Part shown: positions 33,367 to 40,909 of the stretch, one piece after another
Layout of the letters: each line of letters opens with the position of its first letter
How positions within the stretch are numbered: the first letter of the stretch is position 1
Assembly (NCBI GenBank): GCA_900542835.1
Contig: UQPB01000011.1
Coordinates: forward strand, 22,253 to 86,252
Direction: 5' to 3'
Source of the DNA: an uncultured Pelosinus sp.
Lineage (GTDB): Bacteria; Bacillota; Negativicutes; Sporomusales; Acetonemataceae
Length of the DNA stretch: 64,000 bases
The notes under the pieces: generated by a model
Told to the model about the DNA's origin: nothing
The model's input: only the letters and a program-made list of their open reading frames with translations
Databases searched by the model: none
Translations under genes and position numbers: made by a program

Positions 33367-35146
33367 GTTGCTGTTTGGCCAGCGGCAGGGTAAAGGTAAA
33401 CGTCGTTCCTTCGTTGAGTTTGCTCTTGGCCCAGATGCGACCGCCCAGCGCCTCGACAATGAACCGGACGATAGCCAGTCCGAGACCGGTTCCGCCGGCC
33501 GAACGGGATCTCGCCTTCTCAACCCGGTAGAAGCGCTCAAAGATCAGCGGCAGGTCGCCGGCGGGAATGCCGATGCCGGTGTCGCTGACCGAGACCTGGG
33601 CCGTTTCGCCGTCCAACTGACTGCGGACGGTTATGCTGCCGCCGGCTGGCGTATATTTAATTGCATTGTCCAGCAGGTTCAGCAGCACCTGCTTTAGCCA
33701 GTCGGCATTGGCCAATACGGTTAGTTCCCCGGCGGGCTCAACTGTCAGTGCCAGTCCCTTGCTCTGCCAGCGCGGCGCCAGTTCCCGGACAATCGTGTCA
33801 ATAAACCGGTTCAGCTCGACAGGCTCCAGCCGGACCTGATGACGGTAGTCGCTCGAATCCAGCTTGGCCAGCTGCAGCAGGTCGCCTACCAACCGCTGCA
33901 TCCGTTCGGCTTCGGCATGAATAATCTGAAGAAACTTTTGGCTAAGCTCCTGATCGGATAGTGCCCCGTCAAGCAGTGTTTCGGCAAAGCCCTTGATCGC
34001 CGTAAGCGGCGTTGCCAGTTCATGCGAAGCGTTGGCGACGAATTCCACCTGACGCTCATGCACTTCCTGCAAGGCGGTAATATCATGAAAAACGCACAGT
34101 ACACCGTTGGCTTCGGTTTCGCCGGCGATGGGAGCCAGTGCGATCTGGAACACCCGTTTTTTGCCGCGCAATTCGTTCTTCATTTCAATGGATTGATGCC
34201 TGTTGGAGGCGACGGTCTCCTGCAGGGAACGGTCAAATGCCGTATTGGCGATGATCTGGATATTGTGCTTGCCGAGCATGGCAGGCGTAACGCCAAAGGT
34301 GGTAGCTGCCATTTCATTATAGGTTTCCATCCGGCCATAGCGGTCAAACAAAATGACGGCATTATCCATATGGGCCAGAATCAGCTCCAGCTTGCGTTTT
34401 TCCGCCAGGGTTTCGTTTACCGTATCGTCAAGACTGGATGCCAGCTTATTCAACGTATGCGCCAGCAGCTCAATTTCATCGCCGGTATGGATATGCACCC
34501 GCTTATCAAGGTGTCCCTGGGCCATTTCCTGGGCAACGCGGGTGATCTCCTCCAGCGGCGAGGTAAATTTTCCAGCCAGACGGATACTGATCAAGACCGC
34601 CAGCAGCGAGGTCAGCGCGAACGCCGCCAGCAGCACGGAGCGGATATTGGCAAAGCTGGCCTCCAGCGGCGTCAGACTGCTGGCGACGCGGACAACGCCG
34701 GCCACGCGGCCCTGTTGCAGCAGCGGTACGGCGGTATAAAGGAAGTTCTCGCTCAGCGTCGCGCTGTAGCGGATGAAGCTGCCTGTATTTCCCGACAGGG
34801 CGGCGGCTACCTCCGGCCGGTCGTGGTGGTTGTCGAAGATTTCCGGCGGTTCATAGGAGTCGGCAATTACCTGACCTTCGGCGGTAATGATCGTGATCCG
34901 CAGCGGAATTTGCTGATGCAGTTCCTTGACTTTTTCATCCAGCTGCGGCCGGCTTAACGGTGATAGATAATAGTCGCGGACCAGCTCTTCGGTGATGCGG
35001 GCCTGTGTGATCAGCTGTGTTGTCAGGCTGGCGACATTGGTGCGGTGAAAATACCAGAGAATATAGGCGCCCAGCGTTGCCAGCGCTCCCACTGTCAACA
35101 GCAGCAGTGTAATGATTAACCGGGTTCTGATGCTTTGCGTCAGCAT
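33362..35146 (-). CDS. phoR: PhoR-type sensor histidine kinase
   Basis: Membrane kinase of 594 residues, probable partner of PhoP. Order: TM1 (10-33), extracytoplasmic sensor domain (34-168), TM2 (169-191), HAMP (192-244), PAS (250-360), HisKA with the phosphorylated His375 in ANASHELATPLTAIKG, and HATPase with N box 'LLNLLDNAIKYTP', G1 'DTGIGIP' and G2 'GGTGLGLAIVR'. ATG 35146 has GGAG in front; the longer upstream frame is rejected. The gene runs opposite to phoP and is separated from it by pstB-phoU, unlike the usual phoPR operon. Confidence 0.9.
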   Translation of the reverse strand: MLTQSIRTRLIITLLLLTVGALATLGAYILWYFHRTNVASLTTQLITQARITEELVRDYYLSPLSRPQLDEKVKELHQQIPLRITIITAEGQVIADSYEPPEIFDNHHDRPEVAAALSGNTGSFIRYSATLSENFLYTAVPLLQQGRVAGVVRVASSLTPLEASFANIRSVLLAAFALTSLLAVLISIRLAGKFTSPLEEITRVAQEMAQGHLDKRVHIHTGDEIELLAHTLNKLASSLDDTVNETLAEKRKLELILAHMDNAVILFDRYGRMETYNEMAATTFGVTPAMLGKHNIQIIANTAFDRSLQETVASNRHQSIEMKNELRGKKRVFQIALAPIAGETEANGVLCVFHDITALQEVHERQVEFVANASHELATPLTAIKGFAETLLDGALSDQELSQKFLQIIHAEAERMQRLVGDLLQLAKLDSSDYRHQVRLEPVELNRFIDTIVRELAPRWQSKGLALTVEPAGELTVLANADWLKQVLLNLLDNAIKYTPAGGSITVRSQLDGETAQVSVSDTGIGIPAGDLPLIFERFYRVEKARSRSAGGTGLGLAIVRFIVEALGGRIWAKSKLNEGTTFTFTLPLAKQQQ

Positions 35147-35400
35147 AATCCGCTCCTTTAGTTCGTATTGTTTAGGGCAGTCGCTTATGACAGTCTTCTG
35201 AACTGCAAACAGGCGTGAGGTTGAAAATGTGTAAACCGGAAACACTATAGTCAGCCATTCCGCATTGGCGGCGCACCTGCTTGTACAGATGCACTAGGGA
35301 CTGCTTCTGGTTCAGCACAGCTTTTTCCTGTTCCGGATAGCACGGCTCAGCATTATTCCAATAAACAAATGAGTCCGATTATCTTAACAGTAGAGGATAT

Positions 35401-35429
35401 TTGCCAGAAATACAAGATGCTGCTACAAT
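35401..35429 (+). promoter_or_regulatory. Sigma-A-type promoter of the glycosyltransferase-phospholipase operon
   Basis: TTGCCA (35401-35406), 17-bp spacer, TACAAT (35424-35429). Single TTAACA words lie at 35384 and 35473 and TTAACT at 35450, but not in the 11-bp register of the other Pho promoters, so direct PhoP control is uncertain. The 387-bp divergent gap 35147-35533 holds no gene; no convincing phoR promoter was identified in it. Confidence 0.55.
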
Positions 35430-35533
35430 ATATCCTGTTGCCCGGCGATTTAACTAAATGAAAATATAGCGTTAACAAACGCCTGCAGGATAGTTGATAA
35501 ACTGAAGTCAGCGAAAGCAAAAGGGGTGAGACT

Positions 35534-36670
35534 GTGTCGCAGCGACGTAGGACCATATTGCTGGCGTCGGCTTCGATCGGTTCCGGCCACATGCAGGCCG
35601 CGAAGGCGATCGAGACCGCCTGGCGGGAGGCCTTTCCCGCGGACGAAGTCATTGTCGCCGATTCCATGGATGGCGGCAGTTCCTATGTACAGCATGTGCT
35701 TAAGGAAACCTACCTCAAAATGATTGCCGTAACACCGTTTCTTTATGACACGCTGTACCATCTTTCCCAGGGGCTGAGTCCGGGTTCGCGCGGGCAAAGC
35801 CTGTTTTCCTGGTTTATGCAAAAGACCATGCAGCAGTTGTACAGCCGGCATCAGCCGGACCTGGTCATTTGTACCCACCCATTCCCCTGTGCGGCCATGG
35901 CTTATTTAAAACGCCACCACCGTATCAGCGCCCCCCTTGCCGGGGTAATCACCGATTTTGCCGTTCATGGCACCTGGATCTACCCGGAGACGGATTTATA
36001 TACGGTAGCCGCCGACGAGCTAAAAGCAGAGCTGGTTGGGCGGGGCATCGCCGCCGACCGTATCGATGCCTGCGGCATCCCCGTGCAGCCGCCGCTGCCG
36101 CCGGCAGCAGCCGATTATCAAAAGCTGGGGCTGCAGCCCGGATTGCCTGTCGTTATGCTGATGGGAGGCGGTCTTGGCCTTGGTCCGCTGCGGGAAGTGC
36201 TGCTTGCACTTGATTCAGTTGCGGTACCGCTGCAGATTGCCGCTGTCGCCGGCAATAATTCCGGCCTGCAGCAGGAACTCAGTGCGGCTGCTGCCGGGCT
36301 GCGCCATCAGACCACTGTTTTCGGCTATACGCCATATGTGCGGGAACTGATGCAAGCCGCCGCTCTTTTGATCACCAAGCCGGGGGCGCTGACAATCAGC
36401 GAAGCTCTGGCTGCAGGACTGCCGATGCTGTTGTTTCAATCCTTTCCCGGTCAGGAGACGGACAATGCTGCTTTCTTGCTTGAGCGGGGCGCTGCCGGCT
36501 GGTTTGAGCCGGACGGGGCGGAACAGATCGTCCGGCTTCTGACAGACAGCGGCGAGCGCCGCCAGGCTCTTGCCGCGATCAACCGGATTGCCCGGCCCGC
36601 TTCTGCCAAAGCGGCTGTGGCGGCTATCGCCGCCCGGCTGCTGCCAGCGGGGCAGGCCGCAGGTATGTAG
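35534..36670 (+). CDS. MGDG-synthase/UgtP-like glycosyltransferase (GT28)
   Basis: Predicted diacylglycerol glycosyltransferase of 378 residues. The N-terminal 'LLASASIGSGHMQAAKAIETAW' matches the MGDG synthase N-domain (GxGH loop), 'ITDFAVHGTWIYPETDLYTVA' is the conserved His-containing acceptor region, and the C-terminal GT-B donor site 'LLITKPGALTISEALAAGLPMLL' with 'PFPGQE'-like 'SFPGQETDNA' is typical of GT28. Such enzymes add glucose or galactose to diacylglycerol. Start GTG behind AAGGGGTGAG. Placement between phoR and pstS, with a phospholipase C directly downstream, suggests glycolipid formation in phosphate limitation. Sugar donor and acceptor are not proven. Confidence 0.82.
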   Translation: MSQRRRTILLASASIGSGHMQAAKAIETAWREAFPADEVIVADSMDGGSSYVQHVLKETYLKMIAVTPFLYDTLYHLSQGLSPGSRGQSLFSWFMQKTMQQLYSRHQPDLVICTHPFPCAAMAYLKRHHRISAPLAGVITDFAVHGTWIYPETDLYTVAADELKAELVGRGIAADRIDACGIPVQPPLPPAAADYQKLGLQPGLPVVMLMGGGLGLGPLREVLLALDSVAVPLQIAAVAGNNSGLQQELSAAAAGLRHQTTVFGYTPYVRELMQAAALLITKPGALTISEALAAGLPMLLFQSFPGQETDNAAFLLERGAAGWFEPDGAEQIVRLLTDSGERRQALAAINRIARPASAKAAVAAIAARLLPAGQAAGM

Positions 36671-36688
36671 CGTAAAGGAGATGGCTGT

Positions 36689-37414
36689 ATGCAACTGCAG
36701 GAGATCGCGGAGGCTTCCATGGTCGGCGGCGTCAAGCTGCTGCTGGCGACAGCGGCACCGCTGCAGACATTGTTTGATAAACCCTGCGTTACACATGTGT
36801 TCTGCAACCGTCAGGCAATAACGATCCTGTCGGCAGATGGTTTTTATGACAGCGCCGCTTTTTACTTGCGCTACCTTGAGGCGCTGAACGCTGGCGTAGC
36901 CTGGGCTGATCAGGGGTGGAAGAACGTCAATCATTATTTTTCCCCCGACTCACGTCAGGGCTTGTGGTATTTCTCCACCGCTGTTGCCGAATTCAACCGT
37001 TATTTTAACCACAGCATTCGCTGCATGCGGCGGGCCGATCCGGCCGGAGCCTGCTTTCTGCTTGGAGCGGCGGCGCATTTACTGCAGGATCTGTGTGTGC
37101 CGCATCATGCCAGAGGCAAAGTGTTCTGCGGCCACAAACAATATGAGGATTGGGCGGGACGGCATTACAGCCGCTTTGCTGCCGGCAGCGGCGGCATATA
37201 CCGCCCCGGCCGTGCCGAATCCCTGCTGCTTGCCAATGCCGCGGTCAGCGCCGATTTGTTCAGCCAGGTCGCCAGTGAGCATGACGAAGCCTCCTATCAG
37301 GCGGCGACAGCGATCCTGCTGCCGCTGGCGCAGCGGACAACAGCGGGGCTGCTGCTGCGTTTTTATCAGCAAATGTGCCAGAGAATGCCCAGCCACGCGG
37401 TCTTTGTTGCCTAG
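36689..37414 (+). CDS. Zinc-dependent phospholipase C-like protein
   Basis: A 241-residue member of the alpha-toxin/B. cereus PLC family. Metal ligands line up with the known enzyme: H36 in THVFCNRQAI (H14), D74 region (D55), H82 in NHYFSPD (H69), H130, D134 and H140 in HLLQDLCVPHH (H118, D122, H128), and H149 and E153 in HKQYEDWA (H142, E146). The spacings H130-D134-H140 and H149-E153 equal those of the archetype. It lacks a signal peptide, and the N-terminal Trp that ligates zinc in secreted enzymes is absent, so a cytoplasmic location and altered metal site are inferred. Starts 18 bases after the glycosyltransferase, same operon. Confidence 0.8.
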   Translation: MQLQEIAEASMVGGVKLLLATAAPLQTLFDKPCVTHVFCNRQAITILSADGFYDSAAFYLRYLEALNAGVAWADQGWKNVNHYFSPDSRQGLWYFSTAVAEFNRYFNHSIRCMRRADPAGACFLLGAAAHLLQDLCVPHHARGKVFCGHKQYEDWAGRHYSRFAAGSGGIYRPGRAESLLLANAAVSADLFSQVASEHDEASYQAATAILLPLAQRTTAGLLLRFYQQMCQRMPSHAVFVA

Positions 37415-37459
37415 TAATACGTCAGGTATTGCCGGCAACCGCACCGCGTGGCTGTTTTT
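37391..37459 (+). terminator. Terminator overlapping the end of the phospholipase gene
   Basis: Stem AGCCACGCGGT (37391-37401) and ACCGCGTGGCT (37443-37453), extended inside by GTTGCC/GGCAAC, then GTTTTTA. The left arm is inside the coding sequence. It separates the lipid operon from the Pho promoter of pstS. Confidence 0.75.
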
Positions 37460-37460
37460 A

Positions 37461-37514
37461 TTAACAAAAACGTAACAATCGCTTAACATATCGGCATTGG
37501 CGATGCGGTAATAT
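37461..37514 (+). promoter_or_regulatory. Pho-box promoter of pstS
   Basis: TTAACA (37461), GTAACA (37472) and TTAACA (37483), again exactly 11 bp apart, followed by a TAATAT -10-like element at 37509-37514. Best-conserved regulatory array in the island. Confidence 0.85.
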
Positions 37515-37559
37515 AGACCTTGGAAAGACAAGACAAGCAAAAATAGGAGGAGTTCATTA

Positions 37560-38417
37560 ATGAATTTCAAAAAAGTTATTGCTTTCGCCGCGGTTGCCGC
37601 TTTATCCGCCGGTCTGATTGCCGGCTGCGGCGGCTCCAAGGAGGCGCCGAAACAGGCAGCCCAGCCGCAGGGTATTGAAGGCAAGGTATCCGCATCCGGG
37701 TCCAGCGCGCTGCTGCCGCTGCTAAAAGCCGCCCAGGAAGATTTTCAGAAAAAGAATGCCAAGGTTACGGTTAATATTTCCGCCGGCGGTTCGTTTACCG
37801 GTCAAAACCAGGTAGCGTCCGGCGCTGTTGATATCGGTAACTCTGATGTTGCCCTGCAGGACAGTCTGAAGGACAAAGGCCTGATTGAACATAAGCTGGT
37901 CGGTATTCCGTTTGTCTTTATTGCTAATCCTTCTGTAAGTGTCGATTCGCTGACCGAACAGCAATATGTGGATATCCTGACCGGTAAAATTACCAACTGG
38001 AAGGATGTCGGCGGCAAAGACGAGAAAATTACGATCCTCAGCCGGGCTAAATCATCCGGTTCGCGGGCGACCATCGAGCAAGTTGTACTCAAAGGCAAAT
38101 CGATTACCGATAATGTTGTCATTCAGGATTCCAACGGCGCGCTCCGGACCGCGGTTGCCACAACTCCCGGTTCTATCGGCTACGTTGACGCCGCCTACGT
38201 GGATAAAACTGTAAAAGGCCTGAAATACAATGGTGTGGAGTATTCGATCGATAACGTTACCGGCGGCAAGTATCCGGTATTCTCCTTTGGCCGCATGTTT
38301 ACCAAAGGACAGCCGGCAGGCGCGGTGAAGGCGTTTATCGATTACGCGACCAGCAAGGAATTCCAGGAAGCCTTTGCTGAAAAGAACGGCTTTATTCCGG
38401 TTACGAAAATGAAATAG
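37560..38417 (+). CDS. pstS: Phosphate-binding lipoprotein PstS
   Basis: High-affinity phosphate receptor of the Pst importer, 285 residues. Lipobox IAGC with Cys23; the mature part carries VSASGSSALLPLLKAA (phosphate-binding GSS), 'AGGSFTGQNQVASGAVDIGNSD', 'RAKSSGSRATIEQVV' and 'TTPGSIGYVDAAYV', the ligand loops of PstS. AGGAGG before the ATG is strong, consistent with high expression. It stands under its own Pho promoter and is followed by a terminator-like hairpin that would set pstS above the genes downstream. Confidence 0.96.
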   Translation: MNFKKVIAFAAVAALSAGLIAGCGGSKEAPKQAAQPQGIEGKVSASGSSALLPLLKAAQEDFQKKNAKVTVNISAGGSFTGQNQVASGAVDIGNSDVALQDSLKDKGLIEHKLVGIPFVFIANPSVSVDSLTEQQYVDILTGKITNWKDVGGKDEKITILSRAKSSGSRATIEQVVLKGKSITDNVVIQDSNGALRTAVATTPGSIGYVDAAYVDKTVKGLKYNGVEYSIDNVTGGKYPVFSFGRMFTKGQPAGAVKAFIDYATSKEFQEAFAEKNGFIPVTKMK

Positions 38418-38458
38418 TGTTTTTGCTCCCTGCGTAGGGAGAGGATTTCCGCCTTGAG

Positions 38459-38523
38459 CAGCCTCCGGCTAATTGCCCGCATACACCTGTATACGGCGAC
38501 GGGCCGGAGGCTGTGGTGTTTTT
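38459..38523 (+). terminator. Hairpin between pstS and the chemoreceptor gene
   Basis: Perfect 11-bp stem CAGCCTCCGGC (38459-38469) and GCCGGAGGCTG (38503-38513), followed by TGGTGTTTTT. Partial read-through would supply the chemoreceptor and STAS genes, which show no promoter of their own. Confidence 0.7.
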
Positions 38524-38548
38524 GAATAAACAAGAAAATAGGTGTCGT

Positions 38549-40330
38549 ATGAACCGTAAACTAAACCAAGCCTGGCTAACGATAAGGCAGTGGCGGCTTG
38601 TCCCGCCGGCAGTGTTTCAATTGGCGAAGATTAGTTTGCAAAAAAAGATGCTTCTGGTTGTCGGTCTGCTTACCTGTGTCTCTATTTGTGTGGCGATTGT
38701 TGGCCTGCGGGGCATTGCGACAGCTAACGACCGGCTGCGCGAGACCTACCAGCTGCGGATTGTTCCTTTTACCGAATTGAAGGCAGTTAATGATAATTAT
38801 GTGATGATCATTGATACTACCCACAAGCTTAGGAATGGCAACATGACCTGGCAGGTTGCCGGTGAACGGCTGGAGGCTGCGACCAGGGCGATCGAGCTGC
38901 ACTGGGCCAACTATCAGGCAAAGGGCGGCAGCGGCGAGCGGCAGTTAATCGCTCAGATTGAAATGCAGTTTGGTATTGCCAACACGGAGTTAGAAAATCT
39001 TAAACGGATTGTCGGCAGTCAGGATATGAATGCGCTGGCTGATTTTATGATTAATGTCATGTATTCGGGCATAGAACCGATTTCGGTGCAAATATCCGCC
39101 CTGATTGACTGGGAGCTGCAGGCGGCGCGTGAGGATTACGAGGCTGCTCAGGAACATTACCGGCTGCAGGCGGGATTGTTTATCGCCCTCGTCGCCGCCG
39201 GACTTGTGCCGGCACTTGGCTTTTCCCTTGCCGTTATCCGGCTGACGCTGCTGCCGATACGGGAAATGGTAACGGCAGTAGAACAGATCGCTGTCGGCAA
39301 CCTGGCAGTCAACCGGATGGAAGTTGTCAGTAACGACGAGGTCGGCCGCCTGGGAGCCGCTATCAATACGATGCTGGGCAATCTTAACCGGCTGGTCGAG
39401 CAGGTACGGCTTTCGGCCGGTAAGGTTGCCGCGGCTTCGGCGGAGACAGTCGCCGCTGCCGGCGGCGTGGAACAGACCGCAGCCGGCCTGCTTGACGGCA
39501 GCCGGCAACTGCACCGGCATGCCAATGAGGGCAGCGGTTCAATTGTGGAAGTAGCAAAGGTACTGGTTGAATTGTCCTCCTTGCTGGAAATTGCCCGCAT
39601 CCGCGCCGAATCGACTGCTGAAAAGGCGGTTGAGACAACACAGGCCACGCTGGAAGGCAAAACCGCTGTGGCTGCGACTGTTATGCGGATGCAGGAAATC
39701 GAACGGAAAACAGTTGATACCGAAAGCCGCATACAGACCCTGGAAGAGTACTCCCGCCAGATTGCGCTGATTAACCAGACCATTACCGGGATTGCCGCCC
39801 AGACAAATCTACTGGCACTTAACGCGGCGATCGAGGCGGCGCGAGCAGGGGAGGCCGGCCGCGGCTTTGCCGTTGTCGCCCGCGAGGTGACGAGCCTTGC
39901 CGAGCAATCCCGCAGCGGGGCTAGACAGGTTTCCGAACTGGTGGAAAAAATTTCGCAGGGAACCGCCGCCGTTGTCTGCGGCATCGATGAAAGCCGCCAG
40001 CTGGCGGCTGAGGGCGTGGAACTGGCGGCCGCGGCCGGCGGCCGGCTTGATCATATTGTGCAAACCGTTGGCGCCAGCAGCCGGGAAATCAACGGCGTTC
40101 TGGAAGTAACGCAGGAAGATGTGGCTCAATCGGAGCGTATCATCGAACTCATCGATTCGCTGGCGACGATTATTGAAAGCACAGCGACCAATGCCCGGCA
40201 GGTAACTGCGGCTGCGCAGCAGACCTCGACCATAATGGCTTCGCTGACCGCGGCGGCGGAGGAATCCAATTCGCTGGCGGCCGGTCTGCGTTCAGAGATT
40301 GGCTATTTCCAGACAGAACAGGAGGCTTAA
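38549..40330 (+). CDS. Methyl-accepting chemotaxis protein
   Basis: Transmembrane chemoreceptor of 593 residues. TM1 (33-55), extracytoplasmic four-helix-bundle-like domain (56-210), TM2 (about 212-236), HAMP (about 237-290), then the coiled-coil signalling domain with the highly conserved tip 'GIAAQTNLLALNAAIEAARAG' shortened here to its core IAAQTNLLALNAAIEAARAG and EAGRGFAVVAREVTSLAEQS. ATG 38549 lies behind AGGTG; in-frame codons before it fall in the terminator hairpin. The gene sits between pstS and pstC, so sensing of phosphate, directly or through PstS, is an inference from position. Confidence 0.9.
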   Translation: MNRKLNQAWLTIRQWRLVPPAVFQLAKISLQKKMLLVVGLLTCVSICVAIVGLRGIATANDRLRETYQLRIVPFTELKAVNDNYVMIIDTTHKLRNGNMTWQVAGERLEAATRAIELHWANYQAKGGSGERQLIAQIEMQFGIANTELENLKRIVGSQDMNALADFMINVMYSGIEPISVQISALIDWELQAAREDYEAAQEHYRLQAGLFIALVAAGLVPALGFSLAVIRLTLLPIREMVTAVEQIAVGNLAVNRMEVVSNDEVGRLGAAINTMLGNLNRLVEQVRLSAGKVAAASAETVAAAGGVEQTAAGLLDGSRQLHRHANEGSGSIVEVAKVLVELSSLLEIARIRAESTAEKAVETTQATLEGKTAVAATVMRMQEIERKTVDTESRIQTLEEYSRQIALINQTITGIAAQTNLLALNAAIEAARAGEAGRGFAVVAREVTSLAEQSRSGARQVSELVEKISQGTAAVVCGIDESRQLAAEGVELAAAAGGRLDHIVQTVGASSREINGVLEVTQEDVAQSERIIELIDSLATIIESTATNARQVTAAAQQTSTIMASLTAAAEESNSLAAGLRSEIGYFQTEQEA

Positions 40331-40332
40331 CG

Positions 40333-40644
40333 ATGGATGTAACCGTAGAAGACGGCCGGGCAGTCATGCGCATAGCCGGCGAGTTTCAGGGAAAAAACGC
40401 CGCTGACGTGCGCGACGCGCTGCTCGCATGCCTGCAGGATGGCCATCGTCATGTTGTGATCGATCTGAGTGGCGTCAGCCTGATCAATGCCACCGGAATC
40501 GGCGTTCTGGTCAGCGTCCAGCAGCGCTTGGAGGCGCTGGGAGGCAAGCTGAGCCTGTATGGTCTGGAGCAGCCGGTCGGCCAGGTGCTCGAGCGAACCC
40601 GGCTTCACCGCAGCTTCGATAGTGAACCGCCGGCCGAATCTTAA
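40333..40644 (+). CDS. STAS-domain protein (anti-sigma-factor-antagonist-like)
   Basis: A 103-residue single STAS domain. The phosphorylation-loop region reads VVIDLSGVSLINATGIGVLV; the Ser/Thr acceptor of SpoIIAA-type proteins (usual DSSG) is replaced by NATG with a Thr at the acceptor position, so phosphoregulation remains possible. It follows the chemoreceptor by two bases and is surely co-translated. No cognate anti-sigma factor kinase is nearby. The stop codon lies within the Pho box of the pstC promoter. Confidence 0.85.
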   Translation: MDVTVEDGRAVMRIAGEFQGKNAADVRDALLACLQDGHRHVVIDLSGVSLINATGIGVLVSVQQRLEALGGKLSLYGLEQPVGQVLERTRLHRSFDSEPPAES

Positions 40645-40694
40645 CAAAAAATTAACATGAAATTAATAGAATCGGAATTGTTGTCCATTATAAT
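40641..40694 (+). promoter_or_regulatory. Pho-box promoter of pstC-pstA
   Basis: TTAACA (40641), TTAACA (40652) and TTAATA (40663) at 11-bp steps, then TATAAT at 40689-40694. The array begins in the STAS stop codon. The transcript start would lie near 40701, about 210 bp before pstC, with a MITE-like element in between. Confidence 0.85.
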
Positions 40695-40712
40695 TCTTGT
40701 GAAGAGTCTTGG

Positions 40713-40868
40713 TAAGCGATGATTAAATGAACCGGTCAGGCAGGCGAAAATTTTTTCACCTGGCAAGGAAGCGAGAGCGCAGGAAGAGCAGCTCTTTCAA
40801 GGTCTTGCTGACGCAGCCAGACGGCAACAGCTCCGCCAGCTTGGGCTGCGTGACTTAATCAGTGCTGA
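40713..40868 (+). mobile_element. MITE-like element, copy 3, in the pstC leader
   Basis: A 156-bp element with ends TAAGCGATGATTAA (40713-40726) and TTAATCAGTGCTGA (40855-40868). Internal words ACCTGGCAAGGAAG, CAGGAAGAGCA, TTGCTGACGCAGCCAG and GCTGCGTGACTTAATC are shared with the other copies. It lies wholly between the pstC Pho promoter and the gene. Confidence 0.78.
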
Positions 40869-40909
40869 CCTTGCGCTTGTGTCAATGCGAATAAGGATGT
40901 GAACATTTA

